Origin: Blastocatellia bacterium
Lineage (GTDB): Bacteria > Acidobacteriota > Blastocatellia > Pyrinomonadales > Pyrinomonadaceae
Length of the DNA: 6,514 nucleotides
Assembly (NCBI GenBank): GCA_003175865.1
Contig: PSRF01000262.1
Span: forward strand, 1-6,514
Direction of reading: 5' to 3'
The notes under the pieces were generated by a model, which saw only the letters and a program-made list of their open reading frames with translations, was not told where the DNA came from and ran no database searches. Below, in pieces: positions 6,291 through 6,514 of this stretch. How positions within the stretch are numbered: position 1 is the stretch's first letter; each line of letters opens with the position of its first letter. The position numbers were made by a program, and so were the translations under genes.

Positions 6291-6370
6291 ACTGCCAATT
6301 AAACACCAGCAGTTAAAACCCGCTTTGGAGAAACAAAGACTATGTTACGACGAGTAAAGGTAACGATTAT

Positions 6371-6514
6371 ATGGTAGAAGTGAAATTCAACTCGGACGAC
6401 ACAATATGTTATTGGATTAACATGCAGTCGTTCCTAATCGACAAGATTGTTACTCGCTACAAGAGTCAGGTCTTGATTGAAGAACAACGAAGCGACTATC
6501 GCAAAGCAGACAAC
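6371..6514 (+). CDS. Possible 5' end of an unrecognised gene, cut by the window end
   Basis: From ATG 6371 the frame is open for 48 codons to the last base. The other two + frames and the three - frames all contain stops over this stretch. AAAGG (6356-6360) lies 10 nt upstream and could serve as the ribosome site. The translation starts MVEVKFNSDDTICYWINMQS and continues with a charged, helix-prone segment ending near YKSQVLIEEQRSDYRKADN. No signal peptide, membrane helix or known motif is visible. An 11-codon reading frame with its own upstream GGAG (6342-6377) overlaps this ATG. The stretch is too short to decide that it is coding, and I do not recognise a family. Confidence 0.35.
   Translation, partial: MVEVKFNSDDTICYWINMQSFLIDKIVTRYKSQVLIEEQRSDYRKADN

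Larger units (their letters stand above)
6015..6370. other. Intergenic region without convincing gene
   Basis: This 356-nt stretch lies between the - strand gene start and a possible + strand gene. One + strand frame from GTG 6054 to TAA 6300-6302 is open for 82 codons, but its product is rich in Arg, Ser and Leu, lacks domain-like periodicity and has no good ribosome site, so I do not call it. The stretch holds the promoter candidate for the - strand gene and a nested hairpin at 6257-6290. I see no tRNA, repeat array or insertion sequence. Confidence 0.6.

Noticed and set aside
6054..6302. 82-codon + strand frame starting with GTG
   Set aside because: The translation has no domain-like pattern, is rich in Arg/Ser/Leu, lacks a ribosome site and overlaps the likely promoter of the - strand gene. 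It is more likely chance.
1..6514. A hidden defence, mobile or biosynthetic system
   Set aside because: Every long frame is explained by cytochrome c maturation or by one secreted protein. No transposase, nuclease, integrase, toxin-antitoxin pair or array is visible.

Overview
The window carries the distal part of a System I (Ccm) cytochrome c maturation operon on the + strand: ccmF, ccmG, ccmH and ccmI, followed by a membrane-anchored TPR protein. A convergent - strand gene for a secreted protein lies beyond it, and then about 500 bases with little coding signal and possibly the start of another gene. ccmH and ccmI are separate genes, unlike the fused E. coli CcmH. System I, a thioredoxin-type CcmG and a signal peptidase I-type secreted protein all indicate a diderm (Gram-negative-type) bacterium. 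The near-balanced base composition, the secreted PPC-like protein with a Pro/Thr/Ala-rich linker, and heptamer-phased intergenic repeats would fit an Acidobacteriota (Blastocatellia-like) genome. That placement is inference; no marker gene is present to prove it.

Layout. 1-181: non-coding leader dominated by a perfect 32-bp inverted repeat built from 7-nt units. 182-4182: ccmF, ccmG, ccmH and ccmI, tightly packed (6-nt gap, 0-nt gap, 4-nt overlap). 4198-4800: TPR protein, 15 nt after ccmI. 4801-4895: a 95-bp convergent gap almost filled by a second heptamer-phased inverted repeat. 4896-6014 (-): secreted protein with a PPC-like N-terminal domain, a long disordered linker and a small C-terminal domain. 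6015-6370: intergenic, with a plausible promoter for the - strand gene and a nested hairpin. 6371-6514: possible 5' end of an unrecognised + strand gene.

How the genes work together. In System I, heme is delivered by upstream components (CcmABCDE, outside this window) to the CcmF/H/I complex. CcmG and CcmH keep the apocytochrome CXXCH cysteines reduced, CcmI presents the apocytochrome C-terminus through its TPRs, and CcmF makes the thioether bonds. The extra TPR protein is placed to assist as a periplasmic chaperone or scaffold, but this rests on position and topology only. All catalytic residues checked are present, so the system looks intact. I see no defence system, mobile element, CRISPR array or RNA gene. 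The least explained features are the two 7-nt-phased inverted repeats and the TPR protein.
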